Source: an uncultured Oscillospiraceae bacterium
GTDB lineage: Bacteria; Bacillota; Clostridia; Oscillospirales; Oscillospiraceae
Reading direction: 5' to 3'
Length of the DNA stretch: 64,000 bases
NCBI GenBank assembly: GCA_947626345.1
Contig: CANQSF010000012.1
Span: forward strand, 1-64,000
Both the position numbers and the translations under genes were made by a program. The first letter of the stretch is position 1; every line of letters starts with the position of its first letter. Shown here in pieces: positions 8,665 to 17,920 of this stretch. The notes under the pieces are model-generated. The model was not told the origin of the DNA. It was given only the letters and a program-made list of their open reading frames with translations, and did not search any database.

Positions 8665-9272
8665 GAGCCGCTTTCCTGCCCGGGCCATCTGCCCTCCGGC
8701 AGGATGCAGCGCATGCAGATATCCATGATCCGGTCGATGGGGTCGGCGCAGTCCTTTTCCACCCACTGGCCCACCACGGCGGTGATGCCGCCGAGATAGA
8801 AGTGGACGGTGTATGCCTTCTCCTGCTCCGGGAAGTGGAACTTATCCAGCGTGGGGGAGAAGATGCGGTCGAATATCTGCTGGAAGGTGCCCCGGGTGCG
8901 GAAGACGTCCTGGTGCTGCAGGACAACCTGATAGATGCGCTTGTTTGCCCGGACGAATTCCAGATAGGGCCGCAGGTACTCCGGGGAGATGAGGATGGCG
9001 TCCTCCGGCCGGCCGGAGGCCAGGCGGCGGTCTATGTCCGTCAACTCGACGGGATACTGCTGAAAGCACTTGTTGTTGGTGTACTCCACGCACTCGTCCA
9101 GCAGGTCGGCGATGGTCTCGTAATGCAGATAGAAGGTGGAACGGTTGACTCCCGCTTTTTCGCAGATCTCCTTGACGGTGATGTACGCCAGATCCTTTTT
9201 CTCCAGACAGGCGATCAGCGCCTCGTCCATGCGGGCGGCCGTGGCGTAATATCTGCTCTCCGTTTTGTTCAA
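8661..9272 (-). CDS. TetR/AcrR-family transcriptional regulator
   Basis: 203 aa. The N-terminal helix-turn-helix is clear at about 29-55 (ITVKEICEKAGVNRSTFYLHYETIADLLD); the C-terminal ligand domain is divergent and its ligand cannot be inferred. It lies 26 nt after the small two-helix protein and its stop overlaps the start region of the membrane protein, so the three form an operon that it probably regulates itself. ATG 9272 has a purine-rich GGAGG site upstream. Confidence 0.9.
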   Translation of the reverse strand: MNKTESRYYATAARMDEALIACLEKKDLAYITVKEICEKAGVNRSTFYLHYETIADLLDECVEYTNNKCFQQYPVELTDIDRRLASGRPEDAILISPEYLRPYLEFVRANKRIYQVVLQHQDVFRTRGTFQQIFDRIFSPTLDKFHFPEQEKAYTVHFYLGGITAVVGQWVEKDCADPIDRIMDICMRCILPEGRWPGQESGS

Positions 9273-9298
9273 CCGTTCCGCCTCCTTCCGCTGCCGGT

Positions 9299-9658
9299 TC
9301 AGCCCTCTTCGCCCGCGATCTCCGTGGCAAGGCGGATGATGTCGCCGGCATACTTGTCCTTGCCCCGCTGCAGGACCCGCTTATAGAGCGGATAGTTCAC
9401 GCCCATCCCGGCGAAGCCCGCGATCCCCACGACAACGCCCAGCACGGTGAAGGCGGCGGAGCCCCCGCCGATGACGCCCATGGCCAGGCACATGCCCGTC
9501 CCGGCCACCAGGGCGCAGAGGACGCCGAAGGCATAGGTGAAGACCAGGGCGGGCGTCTTCGCCGCCTTGTCCAGCTTCCGCAGCGCAACCACCTTGGACG
9601 CGCTCTTTTTGGAGTACTCGTTCACGATGGCCTCGGCATAGATCTTGTCAGTGTTCAT
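9299..9658 (-). CDS. Small two-helix membrane protein of TetR operon
   Basis: 119 aa with a charged N-terminal amphipathic region (1-33), two membrane helices at about 36-58 and 66-88, and a basic/acidic tail. Clostridial homologues with this size and topology commonly sit beside TetR regulators (from memory); biochemical role unknown. ATG 9658 is preceded by GGAGGGAACAGACC. First gene of the operon. Confidence 0.75.
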   Translation of the reverse strand: MNTDKIYAEAIVNEYSKKSASKVVALRKLDKAAKTPALVFTYAFGVLCALVAGTGMCLAMGVIGGGSAAFTVLGVVVGIAGFAGMGVNYPLYKRVLQRGKDKYAGDIIRLATEIAGEEG

Positions 9659-9744
9659 GGTCTGTTCCCTCCGTTCGTTTTTGTGGCTTTATGATAGCAG
9701 GCGGAGGGGCGGGACGGAACGACACCGGCGGGGATTTCTGTCGT

Positions 9745-9851
9745 GCGGCAGCTGATCGCGCATATCAATATACTATGTCGCGCGGTTCCGGCATTTGCCG
9801 GGAGCGCGACCGGTATTTTGGGTATAATGGCGATTTTATCGCTATTATACC
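9745..9851. repeat. Cluster of inverted repeats upstream of the TetR operon
   Basis: 9821-9851 is a near-perfect palindrome: 14 nt arms (GGTATAATGGCGAT / ATCGCTATTATACC, one mismatch) around TTT, with a TATAAT hexamer in both orientations. Just before it, 9778-9808 contains CGCG...CCGGC-ATTT-GCCGG...CGCG. This could be an operator, a small mobile repeat, or both. Confidence 0.5.
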
Positions 9852-9854
9852 ATA

Positions 9855-9886
9855 AAAAAGTAGCGGCGGGGAGCATCCCCGCCGCT
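9855..9886 (-). terminator. Terminator of the [FeFe] hydrogenase gene
   Basis: Minus-strand reading: 11 bp stem AGCGGCGGGGA/TCCCCGCCGCT (9886-9862), then ACTTTTTT. Confidence 0.88.
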
Positions 9887-9906
9887 GTTTTGTATCGTGC
9901 AGATCA

Positions 9907-11358
9907 TCACGCCCGATGCATGGGCACGGCGTCCGCGCCCATCGTTTTCAGGTTCTCCAGCACGCCCCGGCCGTCTGCCCGGCCGATCATGTCGTCCCGG
10001 TTCTTCTTGGCCTCCAGGATGGTCATATTCTTGCTGGGGCCGCCCACGCAGCCGCCCTCGCACACCATGCCCTCGATGAAGTCCGCCGGGAGCTTCCCGG
10101 CCTTCATGAGCAGCAGCGCCTTCTTGCACTCCGCCGCGCCGGAGCACTTCATGACCTCGGGATGGATGTCCTCGCCCATCTCCTCGAAGCACCGCACCAC
10201 CGCGGCGGTGACGCCGCCGCCGTTGCCGAAGCGCTTGCCGTACACGCTGCTCTGCTGCTTGTTCACCGGCTCCGGCTCCAGCTCGATGTCCTTGCCGTAC
10301 ATCAGCGAGCGGATCTCGCCGTAGGTCAGCACATAGTCGGCGTTGCCCTCGATGCCATGCATGTTGACCTCGCTCTTTTTCGCGATGCAGGGGCCCACGA
10401 ACACCGTCACCGTGTAGGGGTCCAGCTGCTTTAAGTACCGGCTCACCGCGCACATGGGGCTGACGGTGGTGGACATGTTCTCCAGCAGGGCGGGGTAGTG
10501 GAGCTTTATCATGTTCACGAAGGCGGGGCAGCAGGAGGTGGTCATCTTCTTGCCCTCCTTATAGGCATCTGCCCACTCGGCGGCCTCCGCAGCGGCGGTC
10601 ATGTCGCCGCCCAGGCCCACCTCGATCATGTCGGCGAAGCCCGCCTTCTTCAGGGCGGTGCGCCAGCTGTCCATGGTGATGTCCTTGCCGAACTGGCCCT
10701 CGGTGGCGGGGGCCAGCATGGCGATCACCTTCTTGCCGGCCTTGATCTCGTTGATGACCTGCACCACGGAGGCCTTGGTGCCGATGGCGCCGAAGGGGCA
10801 GTTGTGGATGCAGATGCCGCAGCGGATGCATTTGGATTCGTCGATCTTGCAGATGCCGTACTCGTCGTAGGTGATGGCGTCCACGGGGCAGACCTTCTTG
10901 CAGGGCCGCTCCAGGTGGGCGATGGCGTTGTAGGGGCAGGCGGCGGCGCACTTGCCGCACTCCCGGCACTTGTTGGGGTCTATGTAGGAGCGGTTGGGGC
11001 CCATGGAGATGGCGCCGAAGGCGCAGGAGTTCTGGCAGGCCTTGCCCACGCACTTACGGCAGTTGTCCGTGACGATGTAGGAGGCGATGGGACACTCCTC
11101 GCAGGCGGCGTTGATGACCTGGACCATGTTGTCGGACTCGTTGCCCGTGGGGCACAGCCCCTCGGCCAGGCGGACACGCTGGCGGATGATCTCCCGTTCC
11201 TTATAAATGCAGCAGCGGAACTGGGCCTGGGGCCCGGGGATCATCTCATAGGGGATCTGGTCCCGCCCCTCGTCCAGCTTGCCCTCCCAAGCCAGCTTGC
11301 ACACCAGGCGCATGACCTCGTGTTTGATCCGGGCGATGGCTTCGTCGTTGGTGACCAT
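9907..11358 (-). CDS. [FeFe] hydrogenase, group B-type, monomeric
   Basis: 483 aa cytoplasmic H2 metabolism enzyme, probably ferredoxin-linked. N-terminal Cys-rich region, then two [4Fe-4S] ferredoxin-like motifs at about 131-190 (CRECGKCAAACP, CIRCGICIHNCP). The H-cluster domain has the three signatures in variant form: L1 TSCCPAF (274-280), L2 PCIAKKSE (323-330, Ile where group A has Met) and L3 MVCEGGCVGG (431-440). These variants match what I know as group B, whose physiological role is poorly defined. ATG 11358 follows GAGGAGAAC. Monocistronic with its own promoter and terminator; maturases HydEFG are not in the window. Confidence 0.92.
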   Translation of the reverse strand: MVTNDEAIARIKHEVMRLVCKLAWEGKLDEGRDQIPYEMIPGPQAQFRCCIYKEREIIRQRVRLAEGLCPTGNESDNMVQVINAACEECPIASYIVTDNCRKCVGKACQNSCAFGAISMGPNRSYIDPNKCRECGKCAAACPYNAIAHLERPCKKVCPVDAITYDEYGICKIDESKCIRCGICIHNCPFGAIGTKASVVQVINEIKAGKKVIAMLAPATEGQFGKDITMDSWRTALKKAGFADMIEVGLGGDMTAAAEAAEWADAYKEGKKMTTSCCPAFVNMIKLHYPALLENMSTTVSPMCAVSRYLKQLDPYTVTVFVGPCIAKKSEVNMHGIEGNADYVLTYGEIRSLMYGKDIELEPEPVNKQQSSVYGKRFGNGGGVTAAVVRCFEEMGEDIHPEVMKCSGAAECKKALLLMKAGKLPADFIEGMVCEGGCVGGPSKNMTILEAKKNRDDMIGRADGRGVLENLKTMGADAVPMHRA

Positions 11359-11387
11359 AAGTCTGTTCTCCTCATTATTCTTTCTCC

Positions 11388-11401
11388 GCCCCCCGGGGGG
11401 C
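11388..11401. promoter_or_regulatory. GC palindrome in hydrogenase leader
   Basis: Perfect 14 bp palindrome GCCCCCCGGGGGGC, about 20 nt downstream of the -10 box and 30 nt before the hydrogenase start codon. Possible operator; does not look like a Rex site. Confidence 0.35.
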
Positions 11402-11420
11402 GTCTTCTCTGTGTGGGGAC

Positions 11421-11449
11421 ATTATAATCGAAGCGGGGCCGATTTGCAA
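11421..11449 (-). promoter_or_regulatory. Promoter of the [FeFe] hydrogenase gene
   Basis: Minus strand: TTGCAA (11449-11444), 17 nt spacer, TATAAT (11426-11421). Confidence 0.75.
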
Positions 11450-11536
11450 CCGTGTCCGGCATGCCGGCGGGGGCTCCTTCGGTATTTTCCCGAAAATCGG
11501 CGCTGCCGGACCGGGGATTTCTGGTCCCCGGGTGCA

Positions 11537-11565
11537 TTGACAAGCCCTGCCGGGCGTGCTACAAT
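11537..11565 (+). promoter_or_regulatory. Promoter of carAB
   Basis: TTGACA (11537-11542), 17 nt spacer, TACAAT (11560-11565). The start codon is ~215 nt downstream, leaving a long leader. Confidence 0.85.
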
Positions 11566-11709
11566 ACGCCAAACGGTGCCCGGGAAGGGCGCCGGCACGG
11601 GGAGAGAAGGGATCGCCTTGACAAGGTCTGCCTGCGGAAAGGGGCCGAGGGGGGTCCTTTTTTCCTTTTTCGCTCCGCGGGGCGGGCGGTTTTATCTGCA
11701 AGATACGTT

Positions 11710-11757
11710 CCGGTCTGTGCGATGTGCCTGACACATCGTCACGGGCCGGTTTTTCTT
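11710..11757 (+). terminator. Intrinsic terminator inside the carAB leader (attenuator candidate)
   Basis: Long hairpin: 5' arm 11710-11726 (CCGGTCTGTGCGATGTG), loop CCTGA, 3' arm 11732-11749 with a single bulged T at 11739, followed by TTTTTCTT. It ends 24 nt before the carA start, so readthrough must be conditional for the operon to be expressed. Confidence 0.75.
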
Positions 11758-11759
11758 AT

Positions 11760-11773
11760 GGTCCAGGGAGGCG
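11760..11773 (+). promoter_or_regulatory. Possible PyrR-binding-loop-like element over the carA ribosome binding site
   Basis: GGTCCAGGGAGGCG matches 11 of 14 positions of the PyrR binding-loop core (AGUCCAGAGAGGCU) as remembered from Bacillus, and contains the GGGAGG that is carA's Shine-Dalgarno. The terminal A-U pair of the core is lost, so the match may be chance. Confidence 0.35.
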
Positions 11774-11780
11774 GATGCAT

Positions 11781-12869
11781 ATGACGGCCAGAAAGATCGT
11801 GCTGGAGGACGGCAGCGAATATGTGGGCGAGGGCTTCGGCGCGCCGGGGGACAAGGTGTGCGAGATCGTGTTCAACACCTCCATGGCGGGGTACCAGGAG
11901 ATCCTCTCCGACCCGTCCTACACCTTCCAGCTGGTGGTGATGACCTATCCCCTCATCGGCAACTACGGCATGGCTGCGGCGGATTACGAGACGAAAACGC
12001 CCACCATCGGAGCCCTGGCGGTGCGCCGGTATAACGATAAGCCCTCCAACTTCCGCTCGGAGGAGACCCTGGGGGCGGTGATGGAGCGGTTCGGCATCCC
12101 CGGCATCCAGGGCATCGACACCCGCAGGCTGGGCCGGAGCATCCGGGACCACGGCAGCCGCAAGGCCCTGATCACCACCGCGGACACGCCCCTGGACGCC
12201 GCGCTGGAGATATTGCGGACCACCGGCGTGCCCCGGGACGCGGTGCGTCAGGTCAGCTGCAGGGCCCCCTGGGAGAGCCCGGCGGAGCGGGAACGGTTCC
12301 ATGTGGCGGCCATCGACTGCGGCATGAAGCGCAACATCGTCCGCTCCCTCAACGCCCGGGGCTGCCGGGTGACCGTGCTGCCCTACGATACCACGGCGGA
12401 GCAGGTGCTGGCGCTGCATCCCGACGGGCTTTTCCTCTCCAACGGCCCCGGGGACCCGGAGGACGTGCCGGAGGTGATCGCCCTGGTGCGCGCGCTGCGG
12501 GGAAGGCTGCCCATCTTCGGCATCTGTCTGGGCCACCAGATCATCTCCCTGGCCTACGGGGCCAGGACCTATAAGCTGAAATTCGGCCACCGGGGCGGCA
12601 ACCATCCGGTCCGGGACCTGACCACGGGAAAGATCGAGATCACCAGCCAGAACCACTCCTACGCCGTGGATGAGCGGAGCCTGGCCGGCACGGGATTGGA
12701 GCTGACCCACGTGAACATCCTGGACGGCACGGTGGAGGGCGTGAGGTGCGCCGCCGACCGGGTGTTCTCCGTCCAGTACCACCCGGAGAGCGCCCCGGGG
12801 CCCCAGGACAGCGGCCATCTCTTCGACCGCTTTATCGCCATGATGGAGGAGGAAAAAGCCCATGCCTAA
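11781..12869 (+). CDS. carA: Carbamoyl-phosphate synthase small chain
   Basis: Glutaminase subunit that releases ammonia from glutamine for carbamoyl phosphate (pyrimidine and arginine synthesis). 362 aa, normal length. The N-terminal CPSase domain ([17 protein letters not shown]) is followed by a class I glutamine amidotransferase domain: oxyanion region [13 protein letters not shown], nucleophile Cys in FGICLGHQI, and the His-x-Glu near the end ([11 protein letters not shown]). ATG 11781 is favoured over ATG 11775 since GGGAGG (11766-11771) is 9 nt away rather than 3. carB overlaps its last 8 bp. Confidence 0.98.
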   Translation: MTARKIVLEDGSEYVGEGFGAPGDKVCEIVFNTSMAGYQEILSDPSYTFQLVVMTYPLIGNYGMAAADYETKTPTIGALAVRRYNDKPSNFRSEETLGAVMERFGIPGIQGIDTRRLGRSIRDHGSRKALITTADTPLDAALEILRTTGVPRDAVRQVSCRAPWESPAERERFHVAAIDCGMKRNIVRSLNARGCRVTVLPYDTTAEQVLALHPDGLFLSNGPGDPEDVPEVIALVRALRGRLPIFGICLGHQIISLAYGARTYKLKFGHRGGNHPVRDLTTGKIEITSQNHSYAVDERSLAGTGLELTHVNILDGTVEGVRCAADRVFSVQYHPESAPGPQDSGHLFDRFIAMMEEEKAHA

Positions 12870-15800
12870 GAGAACGGACCTGCACAAGATCCTGGTCATC
12901 GGCTCCGGCCCCATCGTCATCGGCCAGGCGGCGGAGTTCGACTACGCCGGAACCCAGGCCTGCCTGGCCCTGAAGGAGGAGGGGTACGAGGTCATCCTGT
13001 GCAACTCCAACCCAGCCACCATCATGACCGATACCTCCGTGGCGGACAAGGTGTACATGGAGCCGCTGACCCTGGAGTATGTGGCGAAGATCGTCCGCTA
13101 CGAGCGGCCGGACGCCATCGTGCCGGGCATCGGCGGCCAGACGGGGCTGAACCTTGCTATGCAGCTGGAGAAAAAGGGCGTGCTGCGGGAGTGCCGCACG
13201 GAGCTTCTGGGCACCAGCAGCGAGAGCATCGAGCGGGCAGAGGACCGGGAGCTTTTCAAGGAGCTGTGCCAGCAGCTGGGCGAGCCGGTGCTGCCCTCGG
13301 ACGTGGCCGGCAGCATCCAGCAGGGCCTCGCCATCGCGGCGGACATCGGCTATCCGGTGGTACTGCGGCCGGCCTTCACCCTGGGAGGCACCGGCGGCGG
13401 CTTCGCCGATGACGAGGACCAGTGCCGTGAGATACTGAAAAACGCCCTGAAGCTGTCCCCGGTGCACCAGGTGCTGGTGGAGAAGAGCATCAAGGGCTAC
13501 CGGGAGATCGAGTACGAGGTGATGCGGGACGGGAACGACACCGCCATCACCGTGTGCAACATGGAGAACATCGACCCGGTGGGGGTGCACACCGGCGACA
13601 GCGTGGTGGTGTGCCCGTCCCAGACCTTGACCAATAAGGAGTACCATATGCTCCGGGACAGCGCCCTGCGCATCATCCGGGCGCTGCAGATCAAGGGCGG
13701 GTGCAACGTGCAGTTCGCCCTGGACCCGGCCAGCTTTCAGTACTACGTCATCGAGGTCAACCCCCGCGTGTCCCGCTCCTCGGCATTGGCCAGCAAGGCC
13801 AGCGGCTATCCCATCGCCCGGGTGTCCGCCAAGATCGCCGTGGGCATGGACCTGGACGAGATCATGCTGGCCAACACCCCCGCCTGCTTCGAGCCGGCGC
13901 TGGACTACGTGGTCACCAAGATGCCCCGGTTCCCCTTCGACAAGTTCGCCGACGCGGACAACACCCTGTCCACCCAGATGAAGGCCACCGGCGAGGTGAT
14001 GAGCGTGGGCAGGACCATGGAGGAGAGCCTTCTCAAGGCGGTGCGGTCCCTGGAGATCGGCACGGACCACCTGTGGATGCGCAAGTTCGACGACTGGACG
14101 GCGGAGGCGCTGCTGGACCACGTCCGGGAGGGCCGGGACGATAGGCTGTTCGCCATCGCCCAGCTGCTGCGCCTGGGGGTGGACGAGGCGCGCATCCACG
14201 CCGCGACGAAGATCGACATGCTCTTCCTGGACGTGATCGCCAATATCGCGGCCATGGAGCGCAGGCTCTCCGCCGCGCCGGGGGATGTGGATGTCCTCTA
14301 TGAGGCCAAGCGCATGGGCTTCTGCGACCGGGCGGTGGCCCGGCTGTGGGGCTGGGCGGAGCTGGACGTCTACCGGCTGCGGCTGGAGCGGGACATGCTG
14401 CCGGTATACAAGATGATCGACACCTGCGCCAGCGAATTTGAAAGCTATGTGCCCTACTTTTACTCCACCTATGAGCAGGAAAACGAGTCCGTCTTCTCCG
14501 ACCGGAAGAAGATCGTGGTGCTGGGGGCGGGGCCCATCCGCATCGGCCAGGGGGTGGAGTTCGACTACTCCACCGTCCACGCCGTGCAGACCATCAAGGC
14601 CGCGGGCTACGAGGCCATCATCATCAACAACAACCCGGAGACCGTCTCCACCGACTACACCTGCTCGGATAAGCTGTACTTCGAGCCGCTGTACGTGGAG
14701 GACGTGATGAACATCCTGCTGCGGGAAAAGCCGGAGGGGGTCATCGCCTCCCTGGGCGGGCAGACGGCGGTGAACCTGGCCCAGCCGCTGATGGAGCGGG
14801 GCGTGAGGATCATCGGCACCGACTGCGACGCCATCCGGCGGGCGGAGGACCGGGACGCCTTTGAAAAGGTGCTGGACGAGCTGGGCATCCCCCAGCCCCC
14901 CGGCCAGGCGGTGACGAATATCGACGCGGGCGTGGCCGCCGCCGCGAGCATCGGCTACCCTGTGCTGGTGCGGCCCAGCTTCGTTCTGGGCGGCCGGGCC
15001 ATGCAGATCGTCTCCGACGAGGAGCAGCTGCGCCGGTATCTGCGCTCCGCCGTGGAGATCGACGCGGACAAGCCGGTGCTGGTGGACAAGTACATCCAGG
15101 GCAAGGAACTGGAGGTGGACGCCATCTGCGACGGCCGGGACGTGTTCGTGCCGGGGATCATGGAGCTGGTGGAGCGCACCGGCATCCACTCCGGCGACTC
15201 CATCAGCGTCTACCCCACCTTCAGCGTCTCCCAGAGGGTGAAGGACACCATATTGGACTACGCCAAGCGCCTGGGCCTGGGCATCGGCATCGTGGGGCTC
15301 TACAACATCCAGTTCATCGTGGACCGGCAGGAGAAGGTGTACATCATCGAGGTGAACCCCCGGTCCAGCCGGACGGTGCCCTTCCTCTCCAAGGCCACGG
15401 GCTGGTCCCTGGCGGACATCGCCACCCGGGTGATGCTGGGGCTGAGCCTGAAGGAGCAGGGCTTTTTCAAGCTCTATCCGCCGGAGAAAAAGCGCTGGTA
15501 CGTGAAGGCGCCGGCCTTCTCCTTCTCCAAACTGCGGGGCATGGACGCCTACCTCTCCCCGGAGATGAAGTCCACCGGCGAGGCCATCGGCTACGACAAC
15601 ACCCTGACCCGGGCCCTCTACAAGGCCCTGCAGGCCTCCGGCATGGCCATGGCCAATTACGGCGCGGTGCTGGCCACCGTCGCGGACGAGGACAAGGCCG
15701 AGGCCCTGCCCCTGATCCGCCGGTTCTACGACATGGGCTTCAACATCCTGGCCACGGCGGGCACGGCGGCGTTCCTGAAGAAAAACGGCATCCGCACCCA

Positions 15801-16041
15801 CATGGTGGAGAAGCTGCGGGAGGGCAGCGAGGAGATATTGCGGGCCATCCAGGCGGGAGTGGTGAGCTACGTCATCAACACCCGGGACGTGCACAGCGCC
15901 GGGGCCCTGTCCGACGGCCACGAGATCCGGGACTGCGCCGTGGCAAACGGCGTGACCGTGTTCACCAGCCTGGACACGGTGCGCGTGCTGCTGGATGTGC
16001 TGGAGGAGACCACCATGGGCATCTCGCCCATCGACGCTTGA
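12862..16041 (+). CDS. carB: Carbamoyl-phosphate synthase large chain
   Basis: Synthetase subunit: makes carbamoyl phosphate from bicarbonate, ammonia and two ATP. 1059 aa with the classic internal duplication: two ATP-grasp halves (about 1-400 and 545-930; both begin with the GSGPIVIGQ / [10 protein letters not shown] nucleotide loop), an oligomerisation segment between, and a C-terminal MGS-like allosteric domain (about 930-1059; [24 protein letters not shown]). Start codon lies within the end of carA (8 bp overlap), so translation is coupled. Full length, no lesion seen. Confidence 0.98.
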   Translation: MPKRTDLHKILVIGSGPIVIGQAAEFDYAGTQACLALKEEGYEVILCNSNPATIMTDTSVADKVYMEPLTLEYVAKIVRYERPDAIVPGIGGQTGLNLAMQLEKKGVLRECRTELLGTSSESIERAEDRELFKELCQQLGEPVLPSDVAGSIQQGLAIAADIGYPVVLRPAFTLGGTGGGFADDEDQCREILKNALKLSPVHQVLVEKSIKGYREIEYEVMRDGNDTAITVCNMENIDPVGVHTGDSVVVCPSQTLTNKEYHMLRDSALRIIRALQIKGGCNVQFALDPASFQYYVIEVNPRVSRSSALASKASGYPIARVSAKIAVGMDLDEIMLANTPACFEPALDYVVTKMPRFPFDKFADADNTLSTQMKATGEVMSVGRTMEESLLKAVRSLEIGTDHLWMRKFDDWTAEALLDHVREGRDDRLFAIAQLLRLGVDEARIHAATKIDMLFLDVIANIAAMERRLSAAPGDVDVLYEAKRMGFCDRAVARLWGWAELDVYRLRLERDMLPVYKMIDTCASEFESYVPYFYSTYEQENESVFSDRKKIVVLGAGPIRIGQGVEFDYSTVHAVQTIKAAGYEAIIINNNPETVSTDYTCSDKLYFEPLYVEDVMNILLREKPEGVIASLGGQTAVNLAQPLMERGVRIIGTDCDAIRRAEDRDAFEKVLDELGIPQPPGQAVTNIDAGVAAAASIGYPVLVRPSFVLGGRAMQIVSDEEQLRRYLRSAVEIDADKPVLVDKYIQGKELEVDAICDGRDVFVPGIMELVERTGIHSGDSISVYPTFSVSQRVKDTILDYAKRLGLGIGIVGLYNIQFIVDRQEKVYIIEVNPRSSRTVPFLSKATGWSLADIATRVMLGLSLKEQGFFKLYPPEKKRWYVKAPAFSFSKLRGMDAYLSPEMKSTGEAIGYDNTLTRALYKALQASGMAMANYGAVLATVADEDKAEALPLIRRFYDMGFNILATAGTAAFLKKNGIRTHMVEKLREGSEEILRAIQAGVVSYVINTRDVHSAGALSDGHEIRDCAVANGVTVFTSLDTVRVLLDVLEETTMGISPIDA

Positions 16042-16053
16042 TGCGCTTTTTTC

Positions 16054-16081
16054 TTGCATACAGCGGAAAACCTGTTATACT
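16054..16081 (+). promoter_or_regulatory. Promoter of the lipoprotein-PTS-xfp cluster
   Basis: TTGCAT (16054-16059), 16 nt spacer, TATACT (16076-16081), 32 nt before the lipoprotein start. Confidence 0.65.
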
Positions 16082-16113
16082 GTGGGCAGAATGAAACTGC
16101 AGGAGGGATCGGG

Positions 16114-16749
16114 ATGAAACATAAAGCGATCATGAGCCTTGTATTGGCGGCGCTGCTGGCGCTGAGCTGCGCCGGGTGCTCCCTGGCGGACGCCGGGGAT
16201 CTGGTGGCGCAGGCGGAGCAGATGCTGGACGGCATCTTCTCCCAGGCGCAGCAGGTCCTGGAGCAGGCGGAGCAGGCGGAGCAGGCGGACGGGACCGTCC
16301 CCGCGCCGGTGGAGGAAGCGCCTGTGACAGCGGAGCCCGCCGCCCCGGGACCGGCGGAGGAAGCGCCGGTGACCACGGAGGAGACCGTCCCCGCGCCGGC
16401 GGAGGAAGTGCCGGCGGCCACGGAGACCGCCGCCCCGGAACCGACGCAGGCCCCCCAGGAGGCCGCCGCCCCCGAGCCGCCGCGCCCGGGAAAATATAAG
16501 GGCGGGGACGGCAGCGTCCTCACCGTGAAGGACGACGGCTCCTGTACCTTCAAGACCCGCATCGAGGTCACCGTCAACGGCGAGAAGATGGCGGACACCG
16601 TCACCTTCCACGGCTCCGTCTCCGACGGCAGCTTCACCTTCACCAAGGTGACCTATTATGGCATGGACATCACCGACATGGCTCGGGACGCGGGCTACGC
16701 GGACGCCTCCCAGTGGGAGGCCCAGGCCGCCGCGCTGTATGGGAAATAA
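16114..16749 (+). CDS. Lipoprotein with Ala/Glu/Pro-rich linker, unknown function
   Basis: 211 aa. A lipoprotein signal peptide (basic MKHK, hydrophobic core, candidate lipidated Cys22 in SCAGC, or Cys19) leads to a short helical region rich in EQAEQA, then a repetitive Pro/Ala/Glu linker (copies of PAEEAPVTTE type, about 65-130) and a compact C-terminal domain of ~85 aa (KYKGGDGSVLTVKDDGSC...) likely to be beta-rich. ATG 16114 has a perfect AGGAGGG site. It precedes the PTS-IIC-like gene by 18 nt. No family recognised. Confidence 0.7.
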   Translation: MKHKAIMSLVLAALLALSCAGCSLADAGDLVAQAEQMLDGIFSQAQQVLEQAEQAEQADGTVPAPVEEAPVTAEPAAPGPAEEAPVTTEETVPAPAEEVPAATETAAPEPTQAPQEAAAPEPPRPGKYKGGDGSVLTVKDDGSCTFKTRIEVTVNGEKMADTVTFHGSVSDGSFTFTKVTYYGMDITDMARDAGYADASQWEAQAAALYGK

Positions 16750-16767
16750 GCTTCCCAGGGGACTGCA

Positions 16768-17871
16768 ATGAGATTCAAGGCATTTTTAAAGCGCAAGAAC
16801 ATCGAGATATCCGTCCACCGGTATCTGGTGGACGCCCTGGGGGCCATGGCCCAGGGGCTTTTCTGCACGCTGCTCATCGGCACCATCCTGAACACTTTGG
16901 GCCAGCAGCTGCACATCGGCTTTCTCACCGCCATCGTGGCCAACATCAACGGCGCGGACTACACCGTGGGGGGCCTGGCCTCCGCCATGGTGGGACCGGC
17001 CATGGCCGTGGCCATCGGCTACGCCCTGCAGGCCCCGCCGCTGGTGCTGTTCTCCCTCATCCCCGTGGGCATCGCCACCAACGCCCTGGGAGGCGCCGGC
17101 GGGCCCCTGGCCGTGCTGGCGGTGGCCATCCTGGCCGCCGAGGTGGGAAAGGCGGTCTCCAAGGAGACGAAGGTGGACATCCTGGTCACGCCCCTGGTCA
17201 CCATCCTGGTGGGGCTGGGCATCGCATGGCTCATCGCGGCGCCCATCGGCAGAGCCGCCAGCTGGCTGGGCCGGATCATCATGCTGGCCACGGAGCTGCA
17301 GCCCTTCTGGATGGGCATCATCGTGAGCGTGACGGTGGGGGTGCTGCTGACGCTGCCGGTGTCCTCGGCGGCCATCTGCGCGGCCCTGAGCCTCACCGGT
17401 CTGGCCGGCGGGGCCGCCGTGGCGGGCTGCTGCGCCAATATGGTGGGCTTTGCCGTCATGAGCTTTCGGGAGAACCGCTGGGGCGGCCTGGTGAGCCAGG
17501 GCATCGGCACCAGCATGCTGCAGATGGGCAACATCGTGAAAAATCCCCGCATCTGGCTGCCGGCCATCGTCACCAGCGCCATCACCGGGCCCATCGCCAC
17601 CTGTGTGTTCAAGCTGGAGATGAACGGCGCGGCGGTGAACGCCGGCATGGGCACCTGCGGCCTGTGCGGGCCCATCGGGATCTGGACGGGCTGGCTGGCC
17701 CCCTCGGAGGCGGCCCTCGCCAACGGGGCCGCGGCCATCACGCCGGGCTTTGTGGACTGGCTGGGCCTGGCGCTGGTGTGCTTCGTGCTGCCGGGGCTGC
17801 TGTGCTGGGCGCTGGGGCTTCTCTGCCGCCGGCTGGGCTGGATAAAGGACGGAGACCTCACCCTGGAGTGA
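16768..17871 (+). CDS. PTS-EIIC-type membrane transporter (PTS_EIIC_2 family)
   Basis: 367 aa, about ten hydrophobic segments rich in Gly/Ala. The sequence resembles the stand-alone PTS IIC-like proteins (family PF13303 as remembered; e.g. GLASAMVGPAMAVAIGYAL, ILVTPLVTILVGLGIAWLIAAPIG, GTCGLCGPIG). No IIA or IIB partner is nearby, so phosphotransfer-coupled sugar uptake cannot be assumed and the substrate is unknown. It lies between a lipoprotein and phosphoketolase; a link to pentose or hexose supply for Xfp is only inference. Confidence 0.82.
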   Translation: MRFKAFLKRKNIEISVHRYLVDALGAMAQGLFCTLLIGTILNTLGQQLHIGFLTAIVANINGADYTVGGLASAMVGPAMAVAIGYALQAPPLVLFSLIPVGIATNALGGAGGPLAVLAVAILAAEVGKAVSKETKVDILVTPLVTILVGLGIAWLIAAPIGRAASWLGRIIMLATELQPFWMGIIVSVTVGVLLTLPVSSAAICAALSLTGLAGGAAVAGCCANMVGFAVMSFRENRWGGLVSQGIGTSMLQMGNIVKNPRIWLPAIVTSAITGPIATCVFKLEMNGAAVNAGMGTCGLCGPIGIWTGWLAPSEAALANGAAAITPGFVDWLGLALVCFVLPGLLCWALGLLCRRLGWIKDGDLTLE

Positions 17872-17920
17872 GCCGATATACGCCCCCTGAGCGGGGCATA
17901 CTATGACGGAGGTGAACGGG

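Noticed and set aside
12832-16059. Very long open frame on the minus strand opposite carB (and similar ones opposite xfp, ABC-F, SEDS and Cys-rich genes)
   Set aside because: Shadow frames caused by high third-position GC; low-complexity His/Gly/Ala/Val translation, no ribosome sites, and the plus-strand genes are certain.
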